The notes under the pieces are model-generated. The model saw only the letters and a program-made list of their open reading frames with translations, had not been told where the DNA came from and searched no databases. From the NCBI GenBank assembly GCA_966250325.1, contig CBINGY010000012.1, positions 19,549 through 83,548 on the forward strand: a DNA stretch of 64,000 nucleotides, read 5' to 3'. Positions 24,594 through 33,707 of this stretch are shown here, one piece after another (positions within the stretch are counted from its first letter, which is position 1; each line of letters starts with the position of its first letter). Both the position numbers and the translations under genes were made by a program. This stretch comes from Jiulongibacter sp966250325. GTDB lineage: Bacteria > Bacteroidota > Bacteroidia > Cytophagales > Spirosomataceae.

Positions 24594-26084
24594 ATGACCA
24601 TTATTAAAAGGCAGACAATTCTGGGCACTATCTGGGCTTATCTTGGAGTTTTTGTAGGAACAATAACCCAGGCATTCCTGATTCCTAAATACCTTACCAC
24701 AGAAGAGAATGGCCTACTGGCCATGCTGATGAGCTGGATGTACATTCTTGTTTTCGTAGCAAATCTCGGATTCACTTCTGCAGGCACCAAATTCTTTGAC
24801 CGATTCAGAAATGAGGAAAGACAACACAGTGGTTTTTTAAATCTGGGCATTCGTTTTATTTTCCTGGGAATGATCCTGATTTCCCTTTTCCTGTTTCTTT
24901 TCGAAAACCAGATCATTGAATCTAACATAGGAGACACCTCTCTCTTCAAACGATTTTACTTTCTCATCATTCCAATAACCTTCTCCACGGCTCTTTTTAA
25001 CCTGTTCGATAATTACGCCAAAGGGCTTTACGATACACTGACCGGAAATTTTCTCAGTCAGTTTTTGCAGCGTTTCCTGGTTCTACTAAGCGTACTTGCA
25101 TATGCTCTGGATTTAATTTCATTTAAACTATTCATAGGCCTTTGGGCGGCAGGAATTTCTTTCCCAACACTTCTAATGATTATCCATGCGGCAAGACTTC
25201 AGGGATTTAGTCTAAGAAAAGATCATCTTTTGAGAAGAGAAAACCTGAAAAAACCATTCTTTACGTTTGCAGGCTTCAGTATACTCACAGGCCTATCAAA
25301 TATTATTATTACCAAGCTGGATACGCTGATGGTATACGATTACCTCGGCCTGAGCAACACAGGAATTTACAATACGTGTTTGTTTTTCGGGAGCGTAATG
25401 ACCATCTCGTATAATGTCAACCTGAAGGCCTCAACGGCTATTGTACTGGATGCAATGGCCAGAAAAGAATTTGACAAAATCAGACAGATTTTCAAAAAAA
25501 GCAGTGTTACACAAACCTTATTTGGTACGCTTCTTCTGGCCCTGGTCTGGATCAATCTTGACGAACTATTCAGTTTTGTTAAACCAGAATATGCACTCGG
25601 GAAACAGGTTATCATCATCATTGGGTTAGCGAAACTTTATGACCTGGCCTGCGGAGTTAATACACTGATATTAAGTTTTTCTGAATACTACAAGTACGAT
25701 TCAGTGCTGGTAATCAGTTTTATAGGTTTGTTATTTATTCTTAACAAACTTCTGATACCACCTTTTGGTTTGAACGGGGCCGCATTCGCTGCGTTTCTTG
25801 CAACCATTTATTATAATACCACGCGAAATTTCCTGATTTGGAAATTCTTCAGAATGCACCCCTATTCTTGGAATTTGCTCTTTATAATTCTGGGGGGAGC
25901 CGTTCTGGTATATCTGGGCTCAAGACTACCGGCAAGTGATGCAAGTCCCTTACTTGCACTGATGTCTGTTTCCTATAAGTCCGTCCTTATAACCCTACTT
26001 TTCGTCCTTTTTATCTATTTCTCAAAATTCTCTGAAGATGTCAATCAGCTAATTAACCGTATTTTCAGAGTTTTTTCAAAATGA
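24594..26084 (+). CDS. Polysaccharide flippase (Wzx/MATE-like oligosaccharide exporter)
   Basis: A 496-residue protein with about 14 hydrophobic segments and the start ILGTIWAYLGVFVGTITQAFLIPKYL, typical of the polysaccharide biosynthesis (RfbX/Wzx) family. It should flip lipid-linked oligosaccharides from the cytoplasmic to the periplasmic face. It is divergent from the first glycosyltransferase and convergent, with a 20 nt overlap, to the DUF268 gene. It marks this locus as a surface-polysaccharide assembly region. Confidence 0.9.
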   Translation: MTIIKRQTILGTIWAYLGVFVGTITQAFLIPKYLTTEENGLLAMLMSWMYILVFVANLGFTSAGTKFFDRFRNEERQHSGFLNLGIRFIFLGMILISLFLFLFENQIIESNIGDTSLFKRFYFLIIPITFSTALFNLFDNYAKGLYDTLTGNFLSQFLQRFLVLLSVLAYALDLISFKLFIGLWAAGISFPTLLMIIHAARLQGFSLRKDHLLRRENLKKPFFTFAGFSILTGLSNIIITKLDTLMVYDYLGLSNTGIYNTCLFFGSVMTISYNVNLKASTAIVLDAMARKEFDKIRQIFKKSSVTQTLFGTLLLALVWINLDELFSFVKPEYALGKQVIIIIGLAKLYDLACGVNTLILSFSEYYKYDSVLVISFIGLLFILNKLLIPPFGLNGAAFAAFLATIYYNTTRNFLIWKFFRMHPYSWNLLFIILGGAVLVYLGSRLPASDASPLLALMSVSYKSVLITLLFVLFIYFSKFSEDVNQLINRIFRVFSK

Positions 26085-26859
26085 ATATTCCGCAGCCCAT
26101 TTTACAGCCGAAATTAGCCTTAACAGCTTTTTCATCCATTTCTACATGGGTATGTAGCACGTCGGAATCGTCGATATAGGCAAATTCAAGTAATTGGTAT
26201 TTATTCCTGAATAAATCAAGTAAATAGGCAACCGAGAATACTCTATGGGCATTAAACTCCACCCTTGAAGGACCAATTTGTGTGGAAAAGTAAAATACTC
26301 CGTCGGGCTTTAGCATGGAATACAAGGAATCCAGACCTTTTAGGTGACCATCCACATCGACCGTATCTCCATATCTGCCCAGGCCGAAATGCTCTATGGT
26401 ATGCAGACAGGAAAGAGAGTCTGTTGACTCCAGAAATTTTTCGAGAGTCATCATGAGATCTGCCTGATGAAAAGTGATATTGCTGATACGGTTTTCAAGC
26501 GGCCGTATGTCAAGCACATCCACCTGTCTGAACGATGCCAGATGAGCCACAAAACCATCTACACGAGAGCCTACATCGATATGACGTAATGGATTAGCTT
26601 CAAAAATCTTTTGAGCAACAAAAAGATCCTGATAAAAGTATTGCCCTCTTGCTTTGCCACTTTGTTCTTTTTTATCTGTCAAAATGGGATATTCTTTCCA
26701 GGCCCAGCTCTGATATTGCTTTCTAAAGGAGCTCCTGAATCGACGTCGGTCACTTAGAAAACTTCCAAATTGCGAGACATTAACCCAAAAAACATCAGGA
26801 TTAATTCCAAGATAAGATAATGCAAAACGTGTCAGTTTACCCAATTTTGACATATTCAT
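26065..26859 (-). CDS. DUF268 methyltransferase-like protein
   Basis: The 264-residue protein contains HIDVGSRVDGFVAHLASFRQVDVLDIRPL (residues ~93-121), the DUF268 signature, which looks like a modified SAM-binding motif I. SCLHTIEHFGLGRYGD and LKPDGVFYFSTQIG follow, as in methyltransferases. It is usually found in polysaccharide loci and may methylate a sugar. A second methionine (residue 3) is an alternative start. It lies 5 nt after the fucosyltransferase-like gene and ends the leftward run. Confidence 0.82.
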   Translation of the reverse strand: MNMSKLGKLTRFALSYLGINPDVFWVNVSQFGSFLSDRRRFRSSFRKQYQSWAWKEYPILTDKKEQSGKARGQYFYQDLFVAQKIFEANPLRHIDVGSRVDGFVAHLASFRQVDVLDIRPLENRISNITFHQADLMMTLEKFLESTDSLSCLHTIEHFGLGRYGDTVDVDGHLKGLDSLYSMLKPDGVFYFSTQIGPSRVEFNAHRVFSVAYLLDLFRNKYQLLEFAYIDDSDVLHTHVEMDEKAVKANFGCKMGCGIFILKKL

Positions 26860-26864
26860 TTGTT

Positions 26865-27677
26865 TTAAACGGTCACCACCTCTTTTGTCTTTCCAATTCG
26901 CAAAGCAGTTTCGGCAAAACTGCTTTTTCGGTTACAAATAATTAACTCAGCCCCGGAAAGTGCGTAAATATCAGCCAGGGCTGCTATGATGGCTTCCGGA
27001 CTATCACGACGAAGAGGTATATCCTTGGTAATAAGTTGATCTGGAAAAAATTGTTGAAATCTGACTTTAACACCTTTGTCATCCGTTGCCAGAAAAAATG
27101 GCAACCCGGGCTTAAGAAGAAGTTGTTTCTCGATAATTTCCAGAAACTTTTCCTCGGGTGACTCTTTAATAATATCCATATGATCCTGACGGCGAATGTG
27201 CACACCAAAATAGCTCTCGGGTAAATCGTAGGTCTCCAGTAAATGAACCACCGATTGCGATGGCCTGAAATTATCAAAATTTTCAACCCCCTTCAGAGCA
27301 AAACATGTAGCGATCAAGACGTTTTTTTTATGCATTGCTTCTTCAGACAATTGATCGTAGTTTTTTTCCCTTATATCACTGTCAAAGAGAATACAATCGT
27401 AGAAAAAACCAAGAACAAACCGATAAACGGATTCATAACGATTCACATAAATATGCTTGACAAAAAGCAGGAAAAGCACATAAATGAAACCTTTCAGAAG
27501 CTTTATCGGGAAGCCCGCATTATTAAAAATCAATTCATAAGGTGCGTTCAACTCGGCCTTCTGCAGCCAGATCAAATGAAAATGGCTAACCCCATTGTCC
27601 TTGCAGAAATCAATGGCAGAATTCATCACTCGCATTCTGTTGCCAAGCCCCCCAAAGGGTAAAACAGTTACTTTCAT
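26865..27677 (-). CDS. Fucosyltransferase-like glycosyltransferase (GT-B)
   Basis: This 270-residue protein begins VTVLPFGGLGNRMRVMNSA, the GGxGNR motif of alpha-1,2/1,6-fucosyltransferases and NodZ relatives. GVHIRRQDH (residues ~157-165) matches the HxRRxD donor-binding motif. FFLATDD and DIYALSGAELIICNRKSSFAETA complete the family C-terminal pattern. It likely transfers a GDP-linked sugar, possibly fucose, to a surface glycan. Its ATG overlaps the end of the fkbM reading frame by 4 nt, a sign that fkbM was once translated through. Confidence 0.78.
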   Translation of the reverse strand: MKVTVLPFGGLGNRMRVMNSAIDFCKDNGVSHFHLIWLQKAELNAPYELIFNNAGFPIKLLKGFIYVLFLLFVKHIYVNRYESVYRFVLGFFYDCILFDSDIREKNYDQLSEEAMHKKNVLIATCFALKGVENFDNFRPSQSVVHLLETYDLPESYFGVHIRRQDHMDIIKESPEEKFLEIIEKQLLLKPGLPFFLATDDKGVKVRFQQFFPDQLITKDIPLRRDSPEAIIAALADIYALSGAELIICNRKSSFAETALRIGKTKEVVTV

Positions 27678-28414
27678 TTTCTACGGGCCAAAAAATTTGA
27701 GTACGCAAAAATCTCCAGAAATTCACTGTAACGGGTGATTTCCAAAAGCCCGTTACTGAGAATTCGGTATAGTTGAAAATCGGGAGATAATAATTCCCAG
27801 AAATCCTTAAAGAATGTTCTTGAATCCACCTGAGTCCCACCAAATTCAAATTGTATAAAGGCTATTGCTTTATTTCTGATCAGGCCGGAGGCCCCAAGCA
27901 GTACAGCATATTCAAAGCCCTCGACATCTATTTTCAAATAATCAATATGAGATATCCCGTGGATTTCACAAAAATCATCCAGTCGTTGAATTTTTAACAG
28001 CTATTACTGCCCGTTATCATTTTGGGAACCATCAAAAAAAGAGGCAAGCGTGGAGCTTTCACTTTCTTTGAATATCGGTTTCATACCATTTTCATTCCCT
28101 AGTGCCTGATTAAAAAAATGCAGTCTGGAATCAGACAAAGATGAAACAAGCTGGTTAAATGCAGATCTCTGAGGCTCAAAGCAATACAGAATACTTCCGG
28201 TAGAAATCAAGGGCAATAAATCATTGGCAAATTGACCCACATTACTTCCTACATCAAAAATTGAGAGATTTTCCTTGGCAAGATCTTTCCGTGCGAACTG
28301 GAATGCTCTCATTTCGCCACTACCTACTCTATTGTAGTTCATTCCTTTTAATGACAGAAAAAATAGCTTTCTGAAAAAGGGTTGAAAATATTTATTACCC
28401 AGAATAAGATTCAT
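27674..28414 (-). pseudogene. FkbM-family methyltransferase interrupted by two in-frame stops
   Basis: One continuous frame of 247 codons encodes an FkbM methyltransferase but holds TAA TAG at 28006-28001. The first 136 residues include FDVGSNVGQFANDLL (SAM motif I) and YCFEPQ. After the stops, in the same frame, come IQRLDDFCEIHGISHIDYLK and IDVEGFEYAVLLGASG, the second FkbM signature. Each half alone lacks part of the fold. Two compensating indels are an alternative: shifting the frame across the stops gives VIAVK running into IQRLDD. The gene is either a recent pseudogene or carries assembly errors near GGG and AAAAA runs. Flanking genes overlap or abut it with normal coupling, so the unit was intact until recently. 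Confidence 0.8.
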
Positions 28415-29644
28415 TTAACTGGTTTTAGATGAATTTTTTACCATTGTTCCCTTCTGTTTTTTCAGGTACCAGGAATACAGGTTTTCTGCCACCGATTCCT
28501 CTCCAAATGCATCCTTTAAAGCATCCAAATCAGAAAAAGACTCACCCGAATTCCAGGAGTTAATTCCCTTAATAAAGTCTTCCAAGCAATAATTTTCTAC
28601 AAGAAAACCATTACGCGAGAGTTGAATCATCTTCGCAATTTCGCCTGTATTGTATGCTACTGTAAAAGTATGGTTTGCCAAAGCTTCCAAAACGGTATAA
28701 CAAAATGTTTCTTCCCTGCTGGTAGAGACATAAATACTTGCGGAAGCCAACACCGAATAAAACATTTCTCTACTATCTATAGAGCCCAAAAAACTCACCC
28801 TGGCCGGAAAATTTTCCTTCCTGTAATTTTTAAGCTTGCCAGCGATAGCAAAATGAAATTTATCACTCAGTGCCGATGCAATTTTTGTAAACATTTCAAA
28901 GCCCTTCGATTCACTTTCCACAAAAGCCGCAGCAAAGAGAATAACAGGCAAAGAATCATGATTCCCCTGAAATCTAAATTTAGCATCTACATGACCAAAC
29001 TCGGAAAAATCAAGCGTGTTGGGTAATTCAAGTATCTCGGCATCAGAAAATAAGCTGCTTGATCTTATTTTCTGTGTCATCCAGGTACTTATGCTTACTA
29101 CTGTCAGATTTTGTACATTCCAGAACTTCTTCTTCTCCCATATCTGAGCACTTAAATCATTTTGTGAAGGCTCCTTTAGAAATTTACAATTTCCGCAGGA
29201 AAACCTGTAATGATCACAGTTTCCCGCATGATGGCAACCACCCGTAATCGGCCACATGTCATGAAAAGTCCAGAATACCGGCTTCCCCGATTCCAGAATC
29301 CGTTTAATCTCAAGAAGTGACAAAAAACCCTGGTTAACCCAATGCAAGTGAATCAGGTCTGCTCGCTTAAATTGTTCGCTATTTATCAGATTTACACCAA
29401 ATAAAGAGGTGGAAAAGTCGAAGCGTTCTTTTTCAGACTTTTCGTAAAATCTGAAGTGTAACTTTTCAAAAAACAACCTGAAGTAACCTGGTAAATTTCG
29501 GAAAATAGAAGAGTGTTTTCTTTCAAAAAGATGATACGTTGACAGTTGCAACGAGGTGTGCTTTTTCAAAGCCTCCGTGAGACGTCCGCAGGCGATTGCT
29601 GCCCCTCCGGTACTCTGAAACGTATTTAACATCAATACCTTCAA
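28415..29644 (-). CDS. Glycosyltransferase family 4 (GT-B), WcaC-like
   Basis: The 409-residue protein starts MLNTFQSTGGAAIACGRL and contains HLHWVNQGFLSL, TFHDMWPITGGCHHAG and a cysteine cluster (CDHYRFSCGNC) seen in this colanic-acid-type group. The C-terminal GT4 donor motif is SREETFCYTVLEALANHT. It builds part of the surface polysaccharide. It ends directly against the fkbM ATG (no spacer) and begins 5 nt after yfhO, so these genes form one leftward transcript. Confidence 0.88.
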   Translation of the reverse strand: MKVLMLNTFQSTGGAAIACGRLTEALKKHTSLQLSTYHLFERKHSSIFRNLPGYFRLFFEKLHFRFYEKSEKERFDFSTSLFGVNLINSEQFKRADLIHLHWVNQGFLSLLEIKRILESGKPVFWTFHDMWPITGGCHHAGNCDHYRFSCGNCKFLKEPSQNDLSAQIWEKKKFWNVQNLTVVSISTWMTQKIRSSSLFSDAEILELPNTLDFSEFGHVDAKFRFQGNHDSLPVILFAAAFVESESKGFEMFTKIASALSDKFHFAIAGKLKNYRKENFPARVSFLGSIDSREMFYSVLASASIYVSTSREETFCYTVLEALANHTFTVAYNTGEIAKMIQLSRNGFLVENYCLEDFIKGINSWNSGESFSDLDALKDAFGEESVAENLYSWYLKKQKGTMVKNSSKTS

Positions 29645-29649
29645 GAAAG

Positions 29650-32100
29650 CTATTTTGTTTTTCGAATTAATGTAAACATCATACCACCAAAGAGCAGAAC
29701 AAGTCCAACAGAAAACGCCAGATCCAGCTTCTTACCCTTCGATACACTTTCCGGTTTAAACTCGAAAACTATCTCATGGTTTCCATCAGGTATCATCATT
29801 CCACGAAGCACGTAATCCACCTTAATGTGTGGCACCTCATTACCATCTATATACGACTTCCAGTCTTTATTCCCTCTGTAATAGATTTCAGAGAATACTG
29901 CAAATTGCTCACCTTTGGCACTGGCACTATAAACCAGCCGATTAGGTGCGTATTCTTTTAATTCGATAGTGGAAGAAGAGTCTGAATTAAAAACCTTTGA
30001 AGCCTCAGCAAACTGCTTTTGAGTAACTGCAGTTATGGCCGGATCTACTTGTCCGGTCTGCTGAAGTTCCTCATCGGCATTGGCTACCACCTGAAGTGAA
30101 TCTACAAACCAGGCATTCCCCAGGGCCTCAGGATTTCGCTGGGCCTCCTGACCTGTTTGACCGTTAATTATGAAATATTTGGTATTAAGCATATTCAGAA
30201 TACCCATATTGAGTTTTCCATCTTTAAGCATCTGATTCGTAACCAACTCATTATAACGCTTGAGTTTCGCTCCGTGGTAACCACCAAGAGATTTGTGAAA
30301 ATAGCTATCTCGGGCGTCGCTCATAAATCCTTGAGGTGAAGCGAGATTAATTACCCTGAAATTCGGGTCCTTATCCTCCAGAATGAAATTATCTGCCGCA
30401 GTAGGTTCAAAAACATCCGAGTTTGCTCTGAATTTTGACTGGAAGTCATCATTATTAAAATACCTCTTGCCTACAGGGATAAGGTCTGAGCAAATAAGAA
30501 TTACCAGAAGAATACCGGCAATTTTCAAAGAAAGCTTTTTGGTTGCTAAAAGATATACAAAAGCCGAAGACAAAATCAGAAATACCGCACCTCTGAAAAT
30601 GTCTGACAAGGCAAGACTGCTACGATCTTCACGTAGAGCATTCATGAGCTGGTTGCTGATCGCATCACCTAAAGAACCTTTCAGACTATCAAGAAAAGAT
30701 TGATCACGTAAGCCTACAAAATTAACACTCAAGTAGCCCACCAGAAAAGCCAGAACTGATATTCCCAGTGTGTAAAGAAGAGGACGCTTGATTCCCTGCC
30801 AGTCCACTTCTTTTGTAAGTAATTCATTTATGCTCAAAGCCGCACCCCAGACCAGTAAAAGGTGAATAAGCGTCATGATCATACTGACAGCTCTGAATTT
30901 ATTATAACCCGGAAAATGATCAAAAAACCAGTAATTCAGAGAAGGAAAGTTACTTCCCCATGAGAGCATGAGAAGAAAAACAACCAAACCCAAATGAACC
31001 CACCTCCAGTTTCCTTTCAATAAAAAAAGACCCAATATAAAAAAGAAGAACACCACAATTCCCGAATACGCAGGACCCGATGTTACACTTTGCTGACCAT
31101 GATACAGAGGCAGATTCTGAATAAATTGCTGAGCTCCCTGAGCAGGCACTCCATTCGCCACAAGAACTTTGTAGGTTTCAGATTGGTCATCAAGGGCACC
31201 TGAAGAGCCTCCTCCCATAAGATTCGGGATAATCAGGTTAAACGACTCATTGATGCCATAACTCCAGGAGAACGCATACTCTTTATCGAGTCCGCTTTTT
31301 CCTGAGTCACTCTGTGTAAGCTCCGATTTTCCTCGTATAGTTTCTGCCGAGTATACCGCATTACTCCATAATCTTTGACTGTGCATTCCTATTCCAATCA
31401 AACCTGAGCCAATAAGAAAAATGAGAGATTTGGAGAGATGCGTCCAATCTTTAGATTTAATAATTTCCACCAACTGAAATACGCCTATTCCAAGAATAAT
31501 AAAAAAGGAATAATACGTAATCTGAAGGTGATTGGCGTACAATTCCAAGCTTACGAAAAGAGCAGTTAAAAAAGCTCCCACCCAGTAATTTCTTTTGAAT
31601 ACAAGCAAAATGCCGGCAAACATTCCGGGAGCATAGGCTAGAGCAAGAACTTTAGAGATATGTCCGGCCTCTGTGTAGAGTAAATTGTAGGTTCCAAATG
31701 CGTAGGCAAGAGAAGCAGCTACTCCAACCCATCGGTTAAGTTTAAGTACCCGTGTGAGCACAAAGAACCCTACCATAAGCAGCAGGAAGAGATTCGCTGG
31801 AATTGGTAAAAAACCATAAAGAAGCGATCCCAGTTTGGAGGCCAGACTGTACTCATAGCCTCCCGCAATCATAAAACCAGGCATCCCTCCAAACATGGAG
31901 TTCGTCCACCAGGCCCATTCCCCGGTTTTGTCATGAAATTCTTTGAGTTCCTGTGCCGCTCCTGAGGCCATGTCAATGTCATGCATTGAAAGCACCTTGC
32001 CTTGTAGCACCGGACTGAAGTAGAGGAAGGTAAAGAACAAAAAAGTAAGCAAAGCCAGGAAATCGGGAAGCAACGATTTAACCGAAAAGGAAGGTTTCAT
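29650..32100 (-). CDS. YfhO-family membrane glycosyltransferase-like protein
   Basis: An 816-residue protein with about 13 membrane segments and a ~200-residue extracytoplasmic region before a final helix. The start of the mature region (HDIDMASGAAQELKEFHDKTGEWAWWTNSMFGGMP) is the YfhO signature with the acidic GT-C-type loop. Family members modify teichoic acids or other surface glycans in Firmicutes; in Bacteroidota the role is presumed to be glycan modification. It is the first gene of the leftward part of the polysaccharide locus. Confidence 0.88.
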   Translation of the reverse strand: MKPSFSVKSLLPDFLALLTFLFFTFLYFSPVLQGKVLSMHDIDMASGAAQELKEFHDKTGEWAWWTNSMFGGMPGFMIAGGYEYSLASKLGSLLYGFLPIPANLFLLLMVGFFVLTRVLKLNRWVGVAASLAYAFGTYNLLYTEAGHISKVLALAYAPGMFAGILLVFKRNYWVGAFLTALFVSLELYANHLQITYYSFFIILGIGVFQLVEIIKSKDWTHLSKSLIFLIGSGLIGIGMHSQRLWSNAVYSAETIRGKSELTQSDSGKSGLDKEYAFSWSYGINESFNLIIPNLMGGGSSGALDDQSETYKVLVANGVPAQGAQQFIQNLPLYHGQQSVTSGPAYSGIVVFFFFILGLFLLKGNWRWVHLGLVVFLLMLSWGSNFPSLNYWFFDHFPGYNKFRAVSMIMTLIHLLLVWGAALSINELLTKEVDWQGIKRPLLYTLGISVLAFLVGYLSVNFVGLRDQSFLDSLKGSLGDAISNQLMNALREDRSSLALSDIFRGAVFLILSSAFVYLLATKKLSLKIAGILLVILICSDLIPVGKRYFNNDDFQSKFRANSDVFEPTAADNFILEDKDPNFRVINLASPQGFMSDARDSYFHKSLGGYHGAKLKRYNELVTNQMLKDGKLNMGILNMLNTKYFIINGQTGQEAQRNPEALGNAWFVDSLQVVANADEELQQTGQVDPAITAVTQKQFAEASKVFNSDSSSTIELKEYAPNRLVYSASAKGEQFAVFSEIYYRGNKDWKSYIDGNEVPHIKVDYVLRGMMIPDGNHEIVFEFKPESVSKGKKLDLAFSVGLVLLFGGMMFTLIRKTK

Positions 32101-32225
32101 TTAATTCAATTTAAGCATCATTCTCTTTAAAAACTGCAATATAAATGCCAATTGCAATCACTTAATTTGCATGTACTTTCTACAGCAGGGTAAAGTTATA
32201 CTTTCTCAATCTAGTAAAATAGAAA

Positions 32226-32984
32226 ATGCCTCTTATTTCAATCATCACAGTCACTTATAACGCCGGGGAATTTCTCGACAGAACCCTCCAAAGTATTCAT
32301 AATCAGACCTGTAAAGATTTCGAGGTGATTCTTGTTGACGGTGGTTCCACGGATAATACCCTTCAGATTGCTCAAAAATACAGTGGGTTCATTTCCAAGA
32401 ATCTTTCAGAACCCGATCGCGGAATCTACGATGCCATGAATAAAGGCTTAAGCCTGGCAACCGGCACATTTGTTTGGTTTATTAATGCGGGTGATGAAAT
32501 CGCATCTGATACGATCGTAGAAGAGATTTCGGAAAAACTAAAACCAGAAAGCGATTTGTTGTACGGGGACTGCCTATTTGTCAATTCGGCAGGGAATGTG
32601 AGAGGCAAAAGATCTGAACTAACTCCTCATAAAATTCACGCTGCAGTAACATGGAGAGATATGAAGTATGGAATGCTTGTATCGCATCAATCGCTCCTTG
32701 TAAAAAGAACCCTGGCCCCTCTTTACGACATAAACAACTTAAGTGCTGATGTTGATTGGGAGATTGAGTGTTTTAAAAGGGCTCAGAAGATCGTATTTCT
32801 CGATAAGCCAATTTCCCGGTATCTGGAAGGAGGGGTTTCCAATAAAAGGCTGAAAACCTCTTTAAAAGACCGGTTTCTGGTATTGCAGAAACATTTTGGA
32901 GTGATCAATAATCTAATTAATCACATCTATATACTATTGAGAGGTCTGAATCTGATTTTCAGAAACCGTGGAAGATATTGGTAA
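32226..32984 (+). CDS. Glycosyltransferase family 2
   Basis: A 252-residue GT-A enzyme: ISIITVTYNAGEFLDRTL at the start, VDGGSTDNT near residue 39, EPDRGIYDAMNKGLSLATG and FINAGDEI carrying the metal-binding acidic motif. It resembles WcaA/WcaE-type transferases. It is divergent from yfhO by 125 nt. Its stop lies 2 nt before the convergent bshB1 stop, so it marks the right end of the polysaccharide locus. Confidence 0.9.
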   Translation: MPLISIITVTYNAGEFLDRTLQSIHNQTCKDFEVILVDGGSTDNTLQIAQKYSGFISKNLSEPDRGIYDAMNKGLSLATGTFVWFINAGDEIASDTIVEEISEKLKPESDLLYGDCLFVNSAGNVRGKRSELTPHKIHAAVTWRDMKYGMLVSHQSLLVKRTLAPLYDINNLSADVDWEIECFKRAQKIVFLDKPISRYLEGGVSNKRLKTSLKDRFLVLQKHFGVINNLINHIYILLRGLNLIFRNRGRYW

Positions 32985-32986
32985 GC

Positions 32987-33700
32987 CTACCTCATCAAAT
33001 CCCTCACCTCCATCTTACGTTCTGTGGTAAACCCTTCACCATGCGTTACTCCGATTTTATGTCCCATTTCACGGGACCTGGCTTCCACAAAATCCAGAAA
33101 TTCAGGCTGAGCGATGTAGCTCATCGGTTCTTTGCTATTGGGGTCGTAGAATTGCGAGCTAAATGCTCTGATTGCGGCATCTTTCACATCCCAGTAATCT
33201 GAAACATCTACCACAAAATCGGGCTCAATGTAACGATCCTGAATGTAATGATAGACTTGCCGTGGCCGCCATTCAGATTGTTTCTGACCCGATTCATCCT
33301 GAGTTTCTATCATTCTAAGGCCGCTGTAAAAGCAGGCTTCGGTGGCCAGCTGAGCCGCTCTGCCGTGATCCGGGTGACGATCTTCAATGGCATTGGCCAG
33401 AACAATATCCGGTCTGTATTTACGAATAATCCTGATCAATTCCAGTTGATGAGTTTCGTCATTCTGAAAAAATCCATCCCGAAAACGCAAATTATCCCGC
33501 GAAGCCAAACCCAGAATTCGGGCCGATTCGGCAGCCTCGGCATCTCGTATGTCGGCAGTACCGCGGGTTCCGAGCTCACCTCTTGTAAAGTCAACAATAC
33601 CCACCTTGTAACCCAGGGCCACGTGTTTAGCGATTGTTCCGCTGCAGCCCAACTCGGCGTCATCGGGATGCACTGCCATTACCAGAATATCAAGTTTCAT
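32987..33700 (-). CDS. bshB1: Bacillithiol biosynthesis deacetylase BshB1
   Basis: A 237-residue LmbE/PIG-L family zinc deacetylase. The metal site is HPDDAE at residues 11-16, with HPDHGRA near residue 118 giving the third ligand. DFTRGELGTRG is characteristic of BshB1. It removes acetate from GlcNAc-malate during synthesis of bacillithiol, the low-molecular-weight thiol of many Bacteroidota. bshA and bshC are not in this window. It is 7 nt after the M23 peptidase gene, in a unit that starts with trxB and so links two thiol-redox functions. Confidence 0.92.
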   Translation of the reverse strand: MKLDILVMAVHPDDAELGCSGTIAKHVALGYKVGIVDFTRGELGTRGTADIRDAEAAESARILGLASRDNLRFRDGFFQNDETHQLELIRIIRKYRPDIVLANAIEDRHPDHGRAAQLATEACFYSGLRMIETQDESGQKQSEWRPRQVYHYIQDRYIEPDFVVDVSDYWDVKDAAIRAFSSQFYDPNSKEPMSYIAQPEFLDFVEARSREMGHKIGVTHGEGFTTERKMEVRDLMR

Positions 33701-33707
33701 GGTTGTT

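Noticed and set aside
27243..27662. 139-codon open frame opposite the fucosyltransferase-like gene
   Set aside because: It is a shadow of the GGLGNR-containing gene on the other strand.
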